The translations under genes were made by a program, and so were the position numbers. From positions 9,845,374 to 9,909,373 of the forward strand of contig NZ_AP018178.1 in assembly GCF_002368195.1 (NCBI RefSeq): a stretch of DNA of 64,000 nt. The letters are read 5' to 3'. This document shows positions 61,732 to 64,000 of this stretch, one piece after another. The notes under the pieces were generated by a model. The model was not told the origin of the DNA, did not search any database, and was given only the letters and a program-made list of their open reading frames with translations. How positions within the stretch are numbered: the first letter of the stretch is position 1; each line of letters starts with the position of its first letter. This DNA comes from Calothrix sp. NIES-2100. Lineage in GTDB: Bacteria > Cyanobacteriota > Cyanobacteriia > Cyanobacteriales > Nostocaceae.

Positions 61732-62421
61732 ATGAGCAGCGATCGCGTAAACAGTCCAAACATGAAGCTCGAAGTTGTGGTGTTCAGCGTTTCCGACGTT
61801 GACCGCGCGAAAGCATTCTACGAGAATCTCGGCTGGCGGCTCGACATCGACGTGGTGGATGGTGACTTCCGCGGCGTGCAGATGACACCGTACAACTCGG
61901 AAGCCTCGATCATCTTCGGCAAGAAAGTCACTCCGAACAATCCTGGCTCGGCGCATAGCCTGGTTCTCGCCGTGGAAGACCTCGACTCCGCTCGCGAAGA
62001 CTTGATCGCTCGTAGTGTTAACGTCAGCGAAGTCTTCCACTACGCTGGCGGCCCCTTCAACAACGCCGTGGAGAACTCAAGCATCCCCGGGCGCGACCCG
62101 CAAGGTCGTTCCTACTTCTCATTTGCCTCGTTCGAGGACCCAGACGGGAACCTCTGGCTGCTCCAGGAAATCCAAACGCGACCGGGAAGCTGCGTTTGGA
62201 ACTCTACGCGAGCACGAGACATGGACATTGCAACCCTTGCAAACCTTCTTGGCGAGACGGCGGAGTACCACGATCGCTACGAGAAAACTCACGCCGAGCA
62301 TCATTGGTGGGACTGGTACGCGCCTTACCTGAGCGCACGTCAGAATGGCAGCAGTCCAGAAGAGTCCGCCGCCGCCGCGGACCGTTACATGGAAAAGGTT
62401 TTTCATGTTCTTTCCAGATGA
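61732..62421 (+). CDS. VOC-family protein 2 with C-terminal extension
   Basis: 229 residues with AAAAGGAG upstream of ATG 61732. Residues 1-145 are a VOC domain closely related to VOC 1 (MKLEVVVFSVSDVDRAKAFY, LGWRLDIDVV, EASIIFGK, FEDPDGNLWLLQEI). The remaining 80 residues form a helical extension (IATLANLLGETAEYHDRYEK, HHWWDWYAPYLSARQNGSSP, EESAAAADRYMEKV), a segment I recall being attached to or adjacent to VOC and hydrolase genes in other bacteria. The leader (GAATGAAAA.TAAC.AATCTGAACAT) duplicates that of VOC 1. GC is clearly higher than the genome average here, supporting transfer. Confidence 0.87.
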   Translation: MSSDRVNSPNMKLEVVVFSVSDVDRAKAFYENLGWRLDIDVVDGDFRGVQMTPYNSEASIIFGKKVTPNNPGSAHSLVLAVEDLDSAREDLIARSVNVSEVFHYAGGPFNNAVENSSIPGRDPQGRSYFSFASFEDPDGNLWLLQEIQTRPGSCVWNSTRARDMDIATLANLLGETAEYHDRYEKTHAEHHWWDWYAPYLSARQNGSSPEESAAAADRYMEKVFHVLSR

Positions 62422-62699
62422 TACGTGCAGAGTTGCCATACCCGCAGAGTACGTCGGCGAGTAGGTAGCAGCAGAGGCTTACGAAGCCAACGATTCTTGC
62501 TCAGGAACTTAGGGTGGCGTTCAGGTCGCTGCGCTGAGTCCGCGTCCTCACTTCAAAACTTGTCCAGATGTATCGGCAGCGTTCCTTTGCCCCTTATCAG
62601 ATGAGGAGATCGGCTGTTACCAGAGATCATTTTATGACTTGGGATGAACAGTAAATTAAATTATAAAACAATGAAAAATAGCAAGCGTGGGAGATACTT

Positions 62700-63779
62700 A
62701 TGTGGCCTAAAACAGAACTAATAGATTTGCTCAAAATCGCGCATCCAATAATTCAGGCTCCGATGGCTGGCGCTTCCACACCTGAGTTGGTTGCGGCTGT
62801 TTCTAATGCAGGAGGTCTTGGCTCCTATGGCGCTGCGGCCACACCACCAGCCAAACTTCGCTCCATTATCAGGCAAATTCGAGAGCTGACAGACAAACCC
62901 TTTGCAGTTAATTTGTTTGCCCCAGCAGTTGAAGCGTATCAACTTACACCTGAGCAGCAAACACCGATGTCTGAGCTATTAACAAAATGGCACAACGAAC
63001 TTGACGCCGGACCTGTGCCCGAACCAATACCGATACTAGGGCCATTTGTTGATCAATTTACTGTCCTGCTTGAAGAGAAAATACCTGTATTTAGTTTCCA
63101 CTTTGGGCCTGCGCCAATTGAGGCAATTCGTGAGATACACGCTATAGGCTCAATTGTGTTAGCTACTGCAACAACAACTAATGAAGCAAAAACTCTAGTC
63201 GAAGCAGGAGTTGATGTCATCATAGCCCAGGGCTTTGAAGCTGGAGGTCATCGTGGTACTTTTGCGGTATCTTATGAACATGGATTGATTGGAACAGCAG
63301 CGTTAGTGCCGCAAATAGCTGATGCAGTATCGGTTCCGGTCGTTGCGGCGGGCGGAATCATGGATGCTCGTGGAATCGTTGCTGCATTTGCACTTGGGGC
63401 GAGCGGGGTACAGATGGGAACCGCTTTTCTCGCCTGTCCTGAGAACAATATCCCAGAAGTCTATAGGCAGGCTGTACTCAAGTGTAAGGACGAAGACACG
63501 GTTATTACTGAAGTATTTTCCGGCAAACCCGCCAGAGCAATCCGAAATCGATTTATACGTGAAATGGAAAATAACAGAGATAAAGTACTGCCATTCCCAG
63601 CTCAGATGTCTATAGGGCGGTTTTTATATCAGACTTCTGCTCAACAATCAAGTCCCGATTTTGCCAGTATGTGGGCAGGACAGGGAGCAGCATTAGCCGA
63701 AGCTCTCCCGGCAGGTGAACTGATCGAAAAAATTATACAAGAATTTCTTGCCGTAACTGCTTCTTTACAACTCAAATAA
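62700..63779 (+). CDS. Nitronate monooxygenase (NMO/2-NPD-like)
   Basis: 359 residues with GGGAG 8-9 nt before ATG 62700. TIM-barrel FMN enzyme: HPIIQAPMAGASTPELVAAV (about 15-34), the glycine-rich GGLGSYGA, VIIAQGFEAGGHRGTF (catalytic His about 186) and the phosphate-binding VVAAGGIMDARGIVAAFALG and GASGVQMGTAFL. It oxidises nitronates using FMN and O2 in characterised members. The C-terminal part RFIREMENN fits family length. The 278 bp upstream contain no gene. The region fits a mixed detoxification cluster. Confidence 0.93.
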   Translation: MWPKTELIDLLKIAHPIIQAPMAGASTPELVAAVSNAGGLGSYGAAATPPAKLRSIIRQIRELTDKPFAVNLFAPAVEAYQLTPEQQTPMSELLTKWHNELDAGPVPEPIPILGPFVDQFTVLLEEKIPVFSFHFGPAPIEAIREIHAIGSIVLATATTTNEAKTLVEAGVDVIIAQGFEAGGHRGTFAVSYEHGLIGTAALVPQIADAVSVPVVAAGGIMDARGIVAAFALGASGVQMGTAFLACPENNIPEVYRQAVLKCKDEDTVITEVFSGKPARAIRNRFIREMENNRDKVLPFPAQMSIGRFLYQTSAQQSSPDFASMWAGQGAALAEALPAGELIEKIIQEFLAVTASLQLK

Positions 63780-63835
63780 ACAGATAGCCAATTCAATTAA
63801 AGCAAGTTGAGTTAAATCCAATTGGAAAAAGAGAA

Positions 63836-64000
63836 ATGTCCGAGAAAATCAACCATCAACGCCGCCGCTTTTTGGGCGCTGCGGCTATGACCATTGCGAC
63901 TACACAGCTAGGTATATTCGGTTCTGCGATCGCACAATCGAGCAAAACAAAACCAGCAGTTTTATCCATGATGAAGTCGGGGACAAACACGTCGTTCGGC
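63836..64000 (+). CDS. Tat-exported protein, partial (right edge)
   Basis: ATG 63836 opens 55 codons to the window end. The leader HQRRRFLGAAAMTIATTQLG is nearly identical in protein and DNA to that of the truncated epoxide hydrolase at 59281, followed by AQSSKTKP and LSMMKSGTNTSFG. The mature part cannot be seen. By analogy with similar leaders I expect an alpha/beta hydrolase, but the visible sequence does not prove it. A GGAAAAAGAG ribosome-binding site precedes the start. Confidence 0.6.
   Translation, partial: MSEKINHQRRRFLGAAAMTIATTQLGIFGSAIAQSSKTKPAVLSMMKSGTNTSFG

Overview
The window comes from a filamentous, probably heterocyst-forming cyanobacterium (Nostocales type). The evidence is the dense scatter of the HIP1 octamer GCGATCGC, a 7-bp tandem repeat of the kind common in Nostoc genomes, Nostoc-like short dispersed repeats that even enter coding frames, and typical cyanobacterial multidomain kinases and WD40 proteins. 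No rRNA, tRNA or CRISPR array was seen.

Region 1 (1-30,680) is a contractile injection system (CIS) locus of the extracellular/thylakoid CIS family. It encodes a sheath, three tube-type proteins, a LysM/tube adaptor (cut by the left edge), two tail-assembly-chaperone-like proteins, two small CIS proteins, two Pvc16/DUF4255 proteins, the Pvc15-like AAA+ ATPase, and a long repeat protein with a phage tape-measure motif. Unusually, the structural genes are interleaved with signalling genes: a Ser/Thr kinase, a pseudokinase fused to a PstS-like domain, three FHA proteins (one fused to a methylglyoxal-synthase-like domain), a histidine kinase/response regulator pair, a CxxCH haem-type HAMP sensor, and two large Ig-like membrane proteins, one ending in WD40 repeats. 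The working model is a CIS whose assembly, anchoring or firing is controlled by threonine phosphorylation, comparable in logic to the PpkA/Fha control of type VI secretion. A 643-residue orphan (28,749-30,680) is a candidate cargo or accessory protein. Baseplate and spike genes presumably lie left of the window.

Region 2 (30,700-36,650) is a decay zone: remnants of two MprF-type genes, frameshifted small genes, a BRO/DinD-like gene broken by TGG to TAG, and an XRE regulator behind three CTAGTTAACTAG palindromes.

Region 3 (36,700-53,950) holds a two-gene STAND/WD40 operon, two exported proteins, a decayed IS4-family insertion sequence, and a giant Ser/Thr kinase-AAA-GAF-PAS-histidine kinase followed by its NarL-type regulator.

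Region 4 (54,100-64,000) is a run of small oxidoreductase and detoxification-type genes (DsbA-like, two VOC proteins, three SDRs, NTF2-like, NIPSNAP, GMC oxidoreductase, nitronate monooxygenase, Tat-exported hydrolase fragments). It has visibly higher GC in several genes, duplicated leaders and gene-end fragments, and looks laterally acquired and recombination-prone.
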